Assembly: GCA_007570785.1 (NCBI GenBank)
Contig: ML662449.1
Location: 15,235,377 to 15,299,376 of the forward strand
Length of the DNA: 64,000 nt
Source: Antilocapra americana
Lineage: Eukaryota > Chordata > Mammalia > Artiodactyla > Antilocapridae
Direction of reading: 5' to 3'
Part shown: positions 46,084 through 58,290 of the stretch, piece after piece
How the letters are laid out: every line of letters starts with the position of its first letter
Numbering within the stretch: the stretch's first letter is position 1
Made by a program: the position numbers and the translations under genes
The notes under the pieces: generated by a model
Databases searched by the model: none
The model's input: only the letters and a program-made list of their open reading frames with translations
What the model was told of the DNA's origin: nothing

Positions 46084-46418
46084 CTGTGCTGTGCTAAGTC
46101 ACTCACTTGTGTTTGATTCTTTGAAATCCCTTGGACTGTAGTCCACCAGGCTCCTCTGTCTATGGGGATTCTCCAGGCAAGAATACTGGAGTGAGTTGCC
46201 ATGCCTTTCTCCAGGGTATCTTCCCAACCCAGGGATCAAACCCAGGTCTTCCGCGTTGAGGCAGATTCTTTACTGTCTGAGCCATCAGGGAAGCCCAAGA
46301 AAAAATGGAGTGTATAGCCTATCTCTTCTCCAGGGCTTCTTCCCTATCCAGGAATCAAACTACAGTCTCCTGCCTTTCAGGCAAATTCTTTACCAGTTGA
46401 GCTACCAGGGTAGTCCAG
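46084..46418 (-). mobile_element. Bov-tA SINE, double-head form
   Basis: Antisense SINE with body TCTCCAGGCAAGAATACTGG and two head blocks (CTTTACTGTCTGAGCCATCA and CTTTACCAGTTGAGCTACCA). It sits at the right edge of the nested BovB, inside the host BovB. Confidence 0.9.
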
Positions 46419-47795
46419 AAAGACCATAGCTTTGACTACATAGACCTTTGCTGGCAAAGTGATGTCTTTGCTTTTAATATGCTCTCCAGGTTTGTCATAG
46501 CTTTCCTTAAAGGGAGCAAGCATCTAATTTCATGGCTGCAGTCAGCATCCACAGTGATTTAGAGCTCAAGAAAATCTGTCACTACATCCATCTTTTCCAC
46601 TTCTATTTTCTGTAAAGTTATGGGACCAAAGGCCATTTTATTAGTGTTTTTAATATGGAGTTTTAAGCCAGCTTTTTCACTCTCCTCTTTCACCTTCATC
46701 AAGAGGCTCTTTAGTTCCTCTTTACCTTCTGCCATTAGTGGTATTATCTGCATATCTGAGGTTGTTGATATTTCTCCCAGCAATCTTGATTCCTGATTGT
46801 AACTCATCCAGCCCAGCATTTCACATAATGTAATCTGCATATTAGTTAAATAAACAGAGTGACAATATACAGCCTTTTTGTACTCCCTTCCCAATTTTGA
46901 TCCAGTCAGTTCAATGTAAGGTTCCAACTGTTGCTTCTTTACCCTCATACAGGTTTCTCAGGAGACAGGTAAGATGGTCTGGTATTTTCACTTCTTTAAG
47001 AATTTTATACAGTTTGTTGTGATCCACACAGTCAAAGGCTTTGCATAGTCGGTGAAACAGAAGTAGATGTTTTCCTGGAATTCCCTTGCTTTCTCTATGA
47101 TCCAATGAATGTTGGCAACTTGATCTCTGCTTCCTCTGCCTTTTCTAAATCCAGCTTATACATCTGGAAGTTCTTGATTCAAGTGCTGCTGAAGCCTAGC
47201 TTGAAGAATTTTGAGCATAACCTTATTAGCATGGGAAATGAGCATAATTTTCTGGTAGTTTGAACATCCTTTAACACTGCCCTTCTTTGGAATTGGGATG
47301 AAAACTGAACTTTTCCAGTCCTGTGGCCCTGCTGAGCTTTCCAAATTTGCTGACATATTGACTGCAGCAATTTAACAGCATCATTTTTTAGGATTTGAAA
47401 TAGCTCAACTGGGATTCCCTCACCTCCTCTAGCTTTGTTTGTAGTAATGCTTCCTAAGGCCCAGTTGACTTCACCCTGTAGGATATCTGGCTCTAGGTGA
47501 GTGATCATACCATCATGGTTATCCCGGTCATTAAGATCTTTTTTATACAGTTCTTCTGTGTATTCTTGCCACCTCTCCTTAATCTCTTCTATTCTGTTAA
47601 GTCCTTACCATTTCTGTCCTTTATCATACCCATCCTTGCAAGAAATGGTCCTTTGATAGCTTCAGTTTTCTTGAAGAGATCTCTCATTTTTCCCATTCTA
47701 TATCTTCCCCTCTATTTCTTTACCTTGTTCATTTAAGAAGACCTTATCCCTTCTTGCTATTCTTTTGAACTCTGCAGAGAGTTCTCAGTCATTCC
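46419..47795 (-). mobile_element. Host BovB, 5' part of the split element
   Basis: Antisense BovB resuming at ACCATAGCTTTGACTACATA and running to the region upstream of the reverse transcriptase (CTTCTTGCTATTCTTTTGAA), 5'-truncated near 47795. Several small deletions relative to the other copies. Confidence 0.9.
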
Positions 47796-48859
47796 TTGTT
47801 TCAGTTTCTTGTTTTTTTTTTTTCTTCACAGCATTTATCACGATGTTAAATATCCACAGTACTTTTGTTTTTGTACTGTTTTCCCCCAGTGTAAGCCTCA
47901 TGCTGTCCAAAAGCTTTTCTGATTGGTTTGTGGCTGTCTAGAGTATTTCAATCAATACATGCTAAAAGAATATGAAGTTATGAGAAGTATTTGTTAGAAA
48001 GTTGGGTCTTACTTGGAAGAGGTTTGCCTCAGAATGTGTTGTGGTAGTGGAACTCCTCTCTTTCCCTTCTTTTGTTTCTACTGTCTTTCATCCATGTCTG
48101 GCTTTGAATATAAAGGGGATTTAGGATAGCACACAAACATTTCTATCTACAAAAATTTGCATGCCTGGCACTTGCTTCTAGCTGAAGGTATGTGAATGAC
48201 TATAGGTATCCAAGACCTTAAGAGCTCTATAGCTCAATATGGAAAACAAATGTGAGCAGATTTACAATGTAACGTCACTTGTGATAAAATCCAATACTGG
48301 ACGTGCATGGAAATGACAAGAAAGGAAAGAAGATGGAATAAGACACTCATCAGTTTGTTTCTGACAAATGTTAACGAAATCACCAAGAGAAAGTCAGGTT
48401 CCCATGTAGCGTCAGTATACAGTCAGCACATCTGTTAATGCTATCATGGCCCATGGCTTCCTAAGTGCCATCTAGAGCCTACTGCCCAGGTGGTATGTAT
48501 CAAAAAGTTACTCTTTTAAAAATTTACTAAATTTATCCACAACTTGTTCTTGTACAGAATGGATTCTACACCCTCAGTCTCTTTAGCTATTGCCCACACT
48601 TCTCAGGCCAATGCTGCAAATGAAGTATTGCAAATGAAGCATCTCCAAGTTATGCTAAGCAGTAGAGACTTATCATGCCTCTGGGATATGGAGGAGGCAC
48701 GGCATTGTTACAGCTGCTTTCTCAGCTGTTGCTGAGAAACAGAACTACCAACCCATGCTACCCTTAACGGAAACCAAAAAGTAGACTGCTTTGTTCTCCT
48801 TTTCATTTGTCATTTGGGATTTCATCAACCACAAAACTGCACTTAAACAAACCACCAAC
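47796..48859. other. Intronic sequence, no gene seen
   Basis: A T-run (47812-47823) follows the BovB. The frame at 48544-48735 lacks a recognisable domain. Confidence 0.5.
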
Positions 48860-49035
48860 AGTGGTTCTCAGGTTTGGCTGAAACTTGGACATCTGTGGGG
48901 ATTTTTAAATACTTCTGTCTCATCCCTATCCCAGATGAACTAACTCAGAATTTCTAGGGTATGGTCTATTAAAAAGCAAACAACAAGAAATTCAGGTGTT
49001 ACAAACGTGCAACTACCTTTGAGAATACTGCTTCT
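48860..49035 (+). repeat. MER5A-like DNA transposon relic
   Basis: Begins AGTGGTTCTCAGGTTTGGCT and ends near TTTGAGAATACTGCTTC, with a middle resembling CTCATCCC...CTAACTCAGAATTTCT. These are the features of the MER5A hAT-Charlie element, heavily diverged. Confidence 0.6.
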
Positions 49036-49178
49036 TGTTAAATTTAGATGACTTTCTTTTAAATAATTAGGCCCAGCAGGGAGTACACAGTATAATTTAC
49101 CTGATTTCCCATACCTGCCTGGAGACCACCTGGCTCAAAACAAAGCGATTATTTCCCAATCAGAAGTTACCAAACATG

Positions 49179-49206
49179 TGTACATATGTGTGTGTGTGTG
49201 TGTGTT
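49179..49206. repeat. (TG)n microsatellite
   Basis: GTGTACATATG followed by nine or so TG units. Confidence 0.9.
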
Positions 49207-50127
49207 TACTTTCCAATTAAGTTTTTCTTAAGTTCAATACATTACTGCTAATTATTCTGTCTCACAAATTTAGCCTTCTTCATTTGGCCCTATTCATATT
49301 CTTGTAGGTGATGATTCTACCATCCTTTTAGTTATCATCAATTTAGTAATGTGTATATTCTACTCTTTTGTCAAAAGTTAGGTGTAATTCAGTTGGGTAG
49401 GTTTAACAACTATCATTATACACATGTTTCTTAAATAGCTACTTGTAGGTGAATTTACCTTGCCTTGATGGTGAAGTGCCCATAAATGTTCAGTCAGCTG
49501 GAGAACTCCTTTGGCTAAACATTTTCACAATCTATTTCTCTCTCTTTTTTTTAAAGTCATTTAATTTACTGTGATGGTAGTAATAGCCCTTTCCGCTTTG
49601 CACTACGGGGAAGAAAGGATATTTTTATCTACTTAAAAGCTAATAAAGGCTCCCACTGTTGAAAAATATTCACACCTCCCAATTATTTCCATCAAGTGAT
49701 AAATTTAAAATAAAAGAAAAAGAATTATAACTCCAAAGTATTAGCAAGTAAGCAATAATGACTAGGAAAAAACTTTGGGAAGGATCATTAAATTCATCTT
49801 TGCTTTCAAACAACCTGATAGTCAAATACATAGGGGACTCTAAAAGGGTGTCTTCTGCCACTGAAATTAGTTAAGAATTGATTTATTATTGATGAAATTC
49901 ACCATCTGTTGTAGTAAATAATGGGAGGAAGTGATCTGCAGATGAAAGACTACAGAGGCCAGCTTGAAGAAGCTCCTGCACCCACCACTACCAACCTAGG
50001 TGCCACCCATCCTAAAGACCACAGGATTTATTTACTTGACTCTTGCTTCCATGTTCTACCAAGGGCTACCATGTCCATATGCTTATACTTCCCCAGGACT
50101 GCTTTTACAGACTACCTTCATGGGTCC
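49207..50127. other. Intronic sequence, no gene seen
   Basis: No named repeat or exon recognised. Confidence 0.5.
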
Positions 50128-51265
50128 CTATTTTATTTAGATTTTAATTTAACATTTAATTAAAATATAGTTGATCTATAATATTGTGCCAAGCTCTGCT
50201 GTTCAGCAAAGTGACTCAGTTATACACATATAGACTTTCTTTTTTTTAAAAAATTTTCTTTTCCATTATAGTTTATCACAGGATTTGAATATAGTTCCCT
50301 GTGCTATACGTTAGGACCTTGTTGCTTATCCAACATGTACCTAATAGTTTACATCTCCTAATCCCAAACTCTTAGTCCTTCCCTCACCTAACCTCCTCCC
50401 TTTTGGCAATCACAAGTCTGTTCTCTATGTCTGCGAGTCTGTTTCTGTTTTTTAGATGGGTTCATTTGTGCCATATTTTAGATTTCACATCTAAGTACTA
50501 TCACGTGATATTAGTCTTTCTCTTTCTGATTTAATTAACTTCATATGGTGATTTCTAGCTGCATCACATTGCTGCAACTGGCTTTATTTCATTCTCTTTT
50601 ATGGGCTGAGTAGTATTCTGTTGCTTATGTGGACCTCATCTTAATCTATTAATCTGTTGATGGACATTTAGGTTGTTTCCATGACTTGGCTATTGTGAAT
50701 AGAGCTGCTATGAACATAGGGGTACATGTATATTTTTGATTATAATTTTGTCTGGTATATGCTCAGGAGTGGAATTGCTGGATCATATGATAATTTTATT
50801 TTTAGTTTTCTAAGGAACCTCCTCATTATTTTCCATAGTGGCTGCACCAAATTATATTCCCACCAACAGTATAGGAGTGTTCCTTTTTCTCCACATCCTC
50901 TACAGCATTTTGTTATTTGTAGACATTTTAATGATGGCCATTCTGATCAATGTGAGGTGATACCTCATTGTAGTTTTGATTTGCATTTCTCTAATAATTA
51001 GTGATGTTGAGCATCTTTTCATGTGTCTACTGGCCATCTGTATGTCATCTTTGGAGAAGTATCTGCTAAGGTTTTCTGCCCATTTTGTTGTTGAGTTGCA
51101 TGAGCTGTTGTGTATTTTGGAGATTAAGACTTTGTCACATCATTTGCAAATATTTTCTGTCATTCCATTGGTTGTCATTTTTCTATAGTTTCCTTTGCTG
51201 TGCAAGTGCTTGTAAGTTTGATTAGGCCCCATTTGTTTATTTTTGATTTTATTTCTATTGCCTTG
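50128..51265 (-). mobile_element. Older L1, antisense, 5'-truncated
   Basis: Antisense L1 3' UTR (AAGTGACTCAGTTATACACA, TTCCCTGTGCTATACGTTAG) followed by ORF2 C-terminal sequence (GAGTAGTATTCTGTTGC, GGAGTGGAATTGCTGGATCA, CCACATCCTCTACAGCATTT). It stops near the start of the last ORF2 third. The frames are broken. It is an older artiodactyl subfamily than the copy at 35364. Confidence 0.85.
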
Positions 51266-51715
51266 GAATAAATCCTATTTTAGAATGAAGCTAAATTAAG
51301 TAGTTGAATTCTCTGACATACTCCAGAGGAGTTGGATGAATCCATCATGTGGCACTTCATTTATTTATTTATTTTTTCTTTTTGGGCCAACACCCCAAAT
51401 CTAACCTCTTCTAGGTATCTAAACCCACTCTATGCCATGCCTAAAACAGTCTTTTTTTCCCAACCCAAATTGCTTTTCTACATTTCCTAAAAAATTCTAC
51501 CCTGTCTTTTTGAATTTTGATCACAGCATTAACTACAGTCTATCCCAAACCACTTCAGTGACTTGCATGTAGTTTCCTCAGCTGTTTATCATGATTCAGA
51601 TACCTTTAACCTCTGACTATCTCAACAGGTCCCTTCTAATCTACTGTTGTGTTAGAATTTTACCTGTTTATCCTAGATCCTGATCTCTAAATGTTTCACA
51701 CTAGGCAAGATGCTG
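51266..51715. other. Intronic sequence, no gene seen
   Basis: TTTA repeats near 51360-51375; nothing else recognised. Confidence 0.5.
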
Positions 51716-51945
51716 TGTGTTGTGCTGAGCTAAGTTGCTTTAATTGTGTTCAACTCTTTGCAAGCCTATGGAGTGTAGCCCATCAGGCTCCACTGTCCAT
51801 GGGATTCTCCAGGGAAGAATACTGGAGTGGGTTGCCACACCCTTCTCTGGGGAATCTTCCTGACCAAGGGATTGAAACTGTGTCTCTTATGTCTCCTTCA
51901 TTGGCAGGTTAGTTCTTTTCCACTAGTGCCACCTGGGAGGCCCCT
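51716..51945 (-). mobile_element. Bov-tA SINE
   Basis: Antisense: TGTGCTGAGCTAAGTTGCTT, GGGATTCTCCAGGGAAGAAT, TCTCCTTCATTGGCAGGTTA, CACTAGTGCCACCTGGGAGG. Confidence 0.93.
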
Positions 51946-52156
51946 AGTCAAGGTATTTGGCCAATATTCCTAATTTCCCACTGCTCTTAAAGTTTATCTA
52001 TACGTTCTTATTTCTGAACTGTATTAATGCAGATAGATCATAGCATTTAGCAATAAGACTGGCACTCAATGTTATTAAGAATACTCAATGGAATGACTAA
52101 TTTTTAAATGCCAACTAAATTGTGGTTTGTTGGTTTATTATTATCAGTAATATAAA

Positions 52157-54190
52157 GTGGAAGTGAGAAATAGATTTAAGGGACTAGATCTGATAGATAG
52201 AGTACTTGATGAATTGTGGACAGAGGTTCATGACATTGTACAGGAGACAGGGATCAAGACCATCCCCAAGAAAAAGAAATGAAAAAAAGCAAAATGGCTG
52301 TCTGAGGAGGCCTTAGAAATGGCTGTGAAAGAAGGGAAGCCAAAGCAAAGGAGAAAAGGAAAGATATACCCGTTTGAATGCAGAGTTCCAAAGATAGCAA
52401 GGAGAGATAAGAAAGCCTTGCTCAGTGATCAATGCAAAGAAATAAAGGAAAACAATAGAATGGCGAAGACTGGAAATCTCTTCAAGAAAATTAGAGATAC
52501 CAAGGGAAGATTTCATGCAAAGATCAGCTCGATAAAGTACAGAAATGGTATGGACCTAACAGAAGCAGAAGATATTAAGAAGAGATAGCAAGAATACACA
52601 GAAAACTATACAAAAAAAAATCTTTATGACCCAGTTAATCAAATGCTATGATCATTCACCTAGAGCCAGACATTCTGGAATATGAAGTCAAGTGGGCCTT
52701 AGGAAGCAATCACTACAAACAAAGCTAGTGGGGGTGATGGAATCCCATTTGAGCCATTTCAAATCCTAAAAGATGATACTGTGAAAGTGCTGCACTCAAT
52801 ATGCCATCAAATTTGGAAAACTCAGATGTGAGCACAGTACTGCAAAAGGTTAATTCTCATTCCAATTCCAAAGAAAGGCAATGCCAAAGAATGCTCAAAC
52901 TACCACACAATTGCACTCATCTCACATGCTAGTAAAGTAGTGCTCAAAATTCTCCAAGCCAGGCTTCAGCAATACATGAACCGTGAACTTCCAGATGTTC
53001 AAGCTGGTTTTAGAAAAGGTAAAGGCACCGGAGATCAAATTGCCAAAATCCACTAGATTATCGAAAAAGCAAGAGAGTTCCAGAAAACCATCTATTTCTG
53101 CTTTATTGACTATGCCAAAGCCTTTGACTGTGTGGATCACAATAAACCATGGAAATTCTGAAAGAGATGGGAATACCAGACCACCTGACCTGCCTCTTGA
53201 GAAACCTGTATGCAGGTCAGGAAGCAACAGTTAGAACTGGACATGGAACAACAGACTGGTTCCAAATAGGCGAAGGAGTACGTCAAGGCTGTATATTGTT
53301 TCTCTACTTATTTAACTTATATGCAGAGTATATCATGAGAAACACTGGGCTGGAAGAAGCACAAACTAGGATCAAGATTGCTGGGAGAAATATCAGTAAC
53401 CTCAGATATGCAGATGCCACCACCCTTATGGCACAAAGTGAAGAAGAACTAAAGAGCCTCTTGCTGAAAGTGAAAGAGGAGAGTGAAAAAGTTAACTTAA
53501 AGCTCACCATTCAGAAAACTAAGATCATGGCATCTAGTCCCATCACTTCATTGCAAATAGATGGAGAAACTGTAGGTAAAGTGTCAGACTTTATTTTTCT
53601 GGTCTCCAAAATCGCTGCAGATCATGACTGTAGCCATGAAATTGAAAGACACTTACTCTTTGAAGGAAAGGTATGGCCAACCTAGAAAGCACATTAAAAT
53701 GCAGAGATATTACCTTGCCAAAAAAGGTCCATCTAGTCAAGGCTAAGGTTTTTCCAGTAGTTATGTATGGATGTGAGAGTTGGACTGTAAAGAGGGCTGA
53801 GCGCTGAAGAATTGATGCTTTTGAACTGTGGTGTTGGAGAAGACTCTTGAGAGTTCCTTGGACTGCAAGGAAATCCAGTCAGTCCATCCTAAAGGAGATC
53901 AGTCCTGGGTATTCATTGGAAGGACTGATGTTGAAACTGAAACTAATACTTTGGCCACCTGATGTGAAGAGCTGACCCATTGGAAAAGACTCTGATGCTG
54001 GGAAAGATCGAGGGAAGAAGGAGAAGGGGATGACAGAAGATAAGATGGTTGGATGGCATCACCGACTCAATGGACGTGAATTTGGGTAAATTCCGGGAGT
54101 TGGTGATGGACAGGATGGCCTGGTGTGCTGCAGTTCATGGGGTTGCAAAGAGTCTGACACAAATGAGTGACTGAACTTCACCGAACTGAA
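52157..54190 (+). mobile_element. BovB LINE, 5'-truncated, about 2 kb
   Basis: Sense BovB from GTGAGAAATAGATTTAAGGG to the end GACTGAACTTCACCGAACTG. The reverse transcriptase region has FRKGKGTGDQIAKI and RQGCILFLYLFNLYAEYIM (frame 53149-53685). The active site reads YADA (RYADATTLMA), so it is dead. Confidence 0.94.
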
Positions 54191-54242
54191 TATTAATACT
54201 TTTTATTTATAATGATGTTATAAATAAACTTATTTATAACAT

Positions 54243-54524
54243 CCTGCTGCTGCTGCTACTGCTAAGTCGCTTCAGTTGTGTATGACTCTGTGGGACCCTA
54301 TAGACAGCAGCCCACTAGGCTCCCCCGTCCCTGGGATTCTCCAGGCAAGAATACTGGAGTGGATTGCCATTTCCTCCTCCAATGCATGAAAGTGAAAAGT
54401 GAAAGTGAAGTTGCTTAGTCGTGTACGACTTGTACTGATCCCATGGACTGCAGCCTTCCAGGCTCCTCCGTCCATGGGATTTTCCAGGCAAGAGTGCTAG
54501 AGTGGGGTGCATTTGCCTTCTCCG
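54243..54524 (-). mobile_element. Bov-A2 SINE with target duplication
   Basis: Antisense dimer starting with the CTGCTGCTGC tail and linked by CATGAAAGTGAAAAGTGAAA. TTATAACAT is duplicated at 54234-54242 and 54525-54533. Confidence 0.95.
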
Positions 54525-54533
54525 TTATAACAT

Positions 54534-54964
54534 ACTAATATGTTATAAATTATTTTACTATTTCATCATTAATCTGGAGACTCAGAGAAAATGTTCCAGA
54601 TGCTTGGAATGCAGTCTAACATTGATAATTTGGTAGAAAAAGAACTCAAAATATTCTTGGATATATTAATTTTATATAGTTTATACATGGAAACCTAAAG
54701 CACTCTTTTTTTCAGGATGACAGGATGCTTGTATTTAACTAACTAAAACCATGAAAAGGTCCCATTATCTTTTTAGCTAAGCATCTAGTAAAATCTCATT
54801 GATTGAGAGATGATCACTTAATGTGAATTATAAATTATATAGCATTTAAAGGAATATAGTGGTCTTCATTGAGTGAAACAGGAAATTGTGTTTAACTAAT
54901 TTACTAATGGATGTAGATAATATATGTTCCTACCTCTACCACCTTTTGGGTAGGGAGTTTATGT
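54534..54964. other. Intronic sequence, no gene seen
   Basis: AT-rich; nothing recognised. Confidence 0.5.
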
Positions 54965-55255
54965 TAAGGTTAATTAAGGTCAAATGAGGTTACAAATATT
55001 GGGGTCCTGATTCCATAAATCAGTGCCATTATATGAAGAGATTCCAGTGAACTTTCTTTTGCTCCACGTGAATGTGAAGAAGAGGTCGTGTGCACACACT
55101 GTGAGAGGATGACCACTTACAAGTCAAGAGAAGGAGCCTCAGAATGAAACTTACCTCGCCAGCATATCTGATTTACTAGCTTCCAGAACTATTGTTTAAG
55201 TTACCCAAACTGTGGGATTTTTTTATGGCAGCTTAAGCTGACTAACATTGGCACC
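54965..55255 (+). repeat. MLT1-like LTR relic (ERVL-MaLR)
   Basis: GAGGTTACAAATATTGGGGT, GAGAAGGAGCCTCAGAATGA, CTTCCAGAACTATTGTTTAA and TTTATGGCAGCTTAAGCTGA match the layout of the 3' half of MLT1 LTRs. There is no internal coding sequence. Confidence 0.7.
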
Positions 55256-55375
55256 ATCATTGCAGAGTGATGAGGCTGTTTTGCATGAAGGAGGGTGGAT
55301 GCTTTCACAGTGACGGAAGAAATGTGGCTGTGGTTGATGAACCATTTTGTGAAAAAGTATTGTTAATTCTTCTGT

Positions 55376-56046
55376 ATATCTCTTCAGTCACTCAGTCATG
55401 TCCAATTCTTTGACACCCCATGGACTGCTGGACATCAGGCTTCCATGTCCATCACCAAACCTGGAGCTTGCTCAGACTCCTGTCCATTGAGTTGGTGATG
55501 CCATCCAATCATCTCATCTTCTGTTGTCCCCTTTTCCTCTCTCCTTCAGTCTTTCCCAGCATCCGGGTCTTTTCCAATAAGTCAGCTCTTCACATCAGGT
55601 GGCCAAAGTATTGGTGCTTCAGCTTCAGCATTTGTCTTTCCAATGAATATTCAGGACTGATTTCCTTTAGGACTGGTTGCATCTCCTTGCAGTCCAAGGG
55701 ACTCTCAAGAGTCTTCTCCAACACCACAGTTCAGAAGCATCAATTTTTCAGCACCTAGCTTTATGGTCCAACTCTCACATCCATACATGACTACTGGAAA
55801 AACCATAGCTTTGATTATATGGACTTTTGCCAGCAAAATAATATCTCTGTTCTTTAATATGTTTTCTAGATTTGTCATAGCTTTTCTTTCAAGGAGCAAG
55901 CGCCTTTTAATTTCATGGCTGCAATCACCATCTGCAGTGATTTTGGAGACTAAGAAAATAAAGTCTGTCACTGTTTCCATTGTTTCCCCATCTATTTGCC
56001 ATGAAGTGATGGGACCAGATGCTGTGATCTTAGTTTTTTGACTGTT
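55376..56046 (-). mobile_element. Host BovB, 3' part (continues at 56797)
   Basis: Antisense BovB from CTTCAGTCACTCAGTCATGT to GCTGTGATCTTAGTTTTTTG, then broken by an L1. It resumes at 56797 with CACTCTCCTCTTTCACTTTC. Confidence 0.92.
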
Positions 56047-56508
56047 TTTTTTTTCTTTACAATATTGTATTGGTTTTGCCATACATTGACATGAATCTGC
56101 CATGGGTGTACATATGTTCCCCAACCTGAACCCCCTCCCACCTCTGAATCTCTCTGGATCATCCCAGTGCACCAGTCCCGAGCATCCTGTCTCATGCATC
56201 GAACCTGGACTGGTGATTTGTTTCACATATGGTGATATACATGTTTCAATGTCATTCTCCCAAATCATCCCACCCTCGCCCTCTCCCACAGAGTCCAAAA
56301 GACTGTTGTATACATCTGTGTCTCTTTTGTTGTCTGGCATACAGGATTATCGTTACCATCCTTCTAAATTCCATATATATGCATTAGTATACTGTATTGG
56401 TGTTTTTCTTTCTGGCTTACTTCACTCTATATAATAGGCTCCAGTTTCATCCACCTCATTAGAACTGATTCAAGTGTATTCTTTTTAATGGCTGAGTAAT
56501 ATTCCATT
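56047..56508 (-). mobile_element. L1 3' end nested in BovB
   Basis: Starts with a T-run (antisense poly(A)), then antisense 3' UTR (TACATATGTTCCCCAACCTG, CAGTGCACCAGTCCCGAGCA) and the ORF2 tail up to GAGTAATATTCCATT. Severely 5'-truncated. Confidence 0.9.
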
Positions 56509-56785
56509 CTGGAGAAGGCAACCCACTCCAGTACTCCTGCCTGGAAAATCCCATGGATGGAGAGGCCTGGGAGGCTGCAGTCCCTGGGGTCGCTAAGAGT
56601 TGAACACGACTGGGCTACTTCACTTTCACTTTTCACTTTCATGCACTGGAGTAGGAAATGGTAACCCACTCCGGTGTTCTTGCCTGGAGAGTCCCAGGGA
56701 TGGCGGAGCCTGGTGGGCTGCCATCTATGAGGTTGCACAGAGTCGGACACGACTGAAGCGACTTAGCAGCAGCAGCAGCAGCAGC
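56509..56785 (+). mobile_element. Bov-A2 SINE nested in the L1
   Basis: A dimer with an AGCAGCAGCAGC tail. AATATTCCATT is exactly duplicated at 56498-56508 and 56786-56796. This makes it the youngest layer of the nest. Confidence 0.95.
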
Positions 56786-56796
56786 AATATTCCATT

Positions 56797-57045
56797 CACT
56801 CTCCTCTTTCACTTTCATCAAGAGTCTCTTTATTTCCTCTTTGCTCTCTGCCATAAGGGTGTTGTCATCTGCATATCTGAGGTTATTGATTTTTCCCCCA
56901 GCAATCTTGATTCCAGCTTATGCTTCATCCAGCCCAGCATTTTGCATGATGTACTCTGCATTCAAGTTAAATAGGTAAGACGACAATATATAGCCTTGAC
57001 ATATTCCTTTCGCAATTTGGAATCAGTCCATTGTTCTTCTGTAGA
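56797..57045 (-). mobile_element. Host BovB, remainder
   Basis: Antisense BovB continuing from CACTCTCCTCTTTCACTTTC to about 57045. About 25-30 bp of BovB expected between the two parts is absent. Confidence 0.88.
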
Positions 57046-57421
57046 GTTGCAGAAAAAAACAAATTCTTAAGAAAGCTGAGTGAAATCCTGTTATTTAATG
57101 GCAGAATGCATGGATTTTGTTTGTATTTACCTAACTTATCAATGCAGGACTGCAAATATCAATGTATTGACTCTCATAAGTTGTTGAGACCTCCCTCATG
57201 CAAAAAAAAAAGGTATGTATGAGTTTAGAACAGAAACAATAGGAGCATTATGATTTGTATTTTTTTTTAACATGTTCCATTTTATAATGTTAATCTTTCC
57301 ACTTTTTAAATGGAGCTGGGGTTATACATGAGGGGATTTGTTTTTTCTTATTTGCTCCTTATTTCTAACATCCACTTGGAATATATGCTGAAGTCATTTG
57401 TAGACATCTAAGCTGTACTTG
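57046..57421. other. Intronic sequence, no gene seen
   Basis: A- and T-runs at 57200-57210 and 57260-57268; nothing else recognised. Confidence 0.5.
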
Positions 57422-57642
57422 AGGCTTCCCAGATGGTGCAGTGGTAAAGAATCCTCCTGGCAGTGCAGGAGACACAGGATACATGGGTTTGATCCCTTGG
57501 TCAGGATGATCCCCTGGAGATGGAAATGGTAACCACTCCAGTATTCTTATCTATAAAATCCCATGGACAGAGGATCCTGGTGGTGTACAGTCCATGGGGT
57601 CACAAAGACTTGGACACAACTGAGCAGCTGAGCATACCTGCA
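57422..57642 (+). mobile_element. Bov-tA SINE
   Basis: GAGGCTTCCCAGATGGTGCA head, TTGATCCCTTGGTCAGGATG, CCATGGACAGAGGATCCTGG body, ACACAACTGAGCAGCTGAGC end. Confidence 0.93.
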
Positions 57643-58023
57643 AGCTGTAGGTCACATAGTGTCCAGCTGGAGACCTGACATCAGTACATTTTCCTAGGAA
57701 CCTACAAGTCATGGCATTCCTTATCTTTTCACGTTACCTCAGAGGCTCATGACTATTGCAAAAGGAAACAGGTAATTCTGGTGTAATGCCTGTCTTTGGA
57801 TTGCATATTGATTATTCCCCTTTTGTCTTCTTAGACACTTTTCTACAGTGCCCAAATAACCTCAATTTATAACTAGACTGCTTCACCAGCTCACTTTCTT
57901 TCCACCTTTGATTGGTTCCAATCATGAGAGACACCCAGTGGTGATGGGAGTGGTAGGCCACAGTATTTATAACTTACCAAACATTCTGGCCTCATTATAG
58001 TTCTACAGTTGCTGGTTCTTCTA
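57643..58023. other. Intronic sequence, no gene seen
   Basis: Nothing recognised. Confidence 0.5.
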
Positions 58024-58290
58024 CAGCAGTGATATTCAACCTGAAGCAGTTCTGCACTTCCCCACCCCTGGTAGAGGAACATTTAGTAGCTAATATCTGA
58101 AGGCATTTCTATCATCAAGATTGAAGTGGTCAAGATAAGAGATTGTCAAGTCTGAACTATTTCTGGTTTCTAGTGGTTAGAGGCCAGTGAGGCTGTTTAG
58201 TAAACATCCTACAACACACAAGACATAGCCAACACTGACAGAGGATCATCTGATTTAATGCCAAAGTGCCACTGCCAAGGTGCCCTGTGC
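58024..58290 (+). repeat. MER20-like DNA transposon relic
   Basis: CAGTGATATTCAACCTGAAG start, GGTTAGAGGCCAGTGAGGCT and AAACATCCTACAACACACAA in the middle, and GGATCATCTGATTTAATGCC near the end match the MER20 layout, with small insertions. Confidence 0.7.

Noticed and set aside
49179..49206. CRISPR-like or regulatory direct repeats
   Set aside because: Simple TG repeat; no spacer structure.
55705..56340. 211-residue minus-strand frame
   Set aside because: It is a chance read-through joining L1 3' UTR and BovB antisense sequence.
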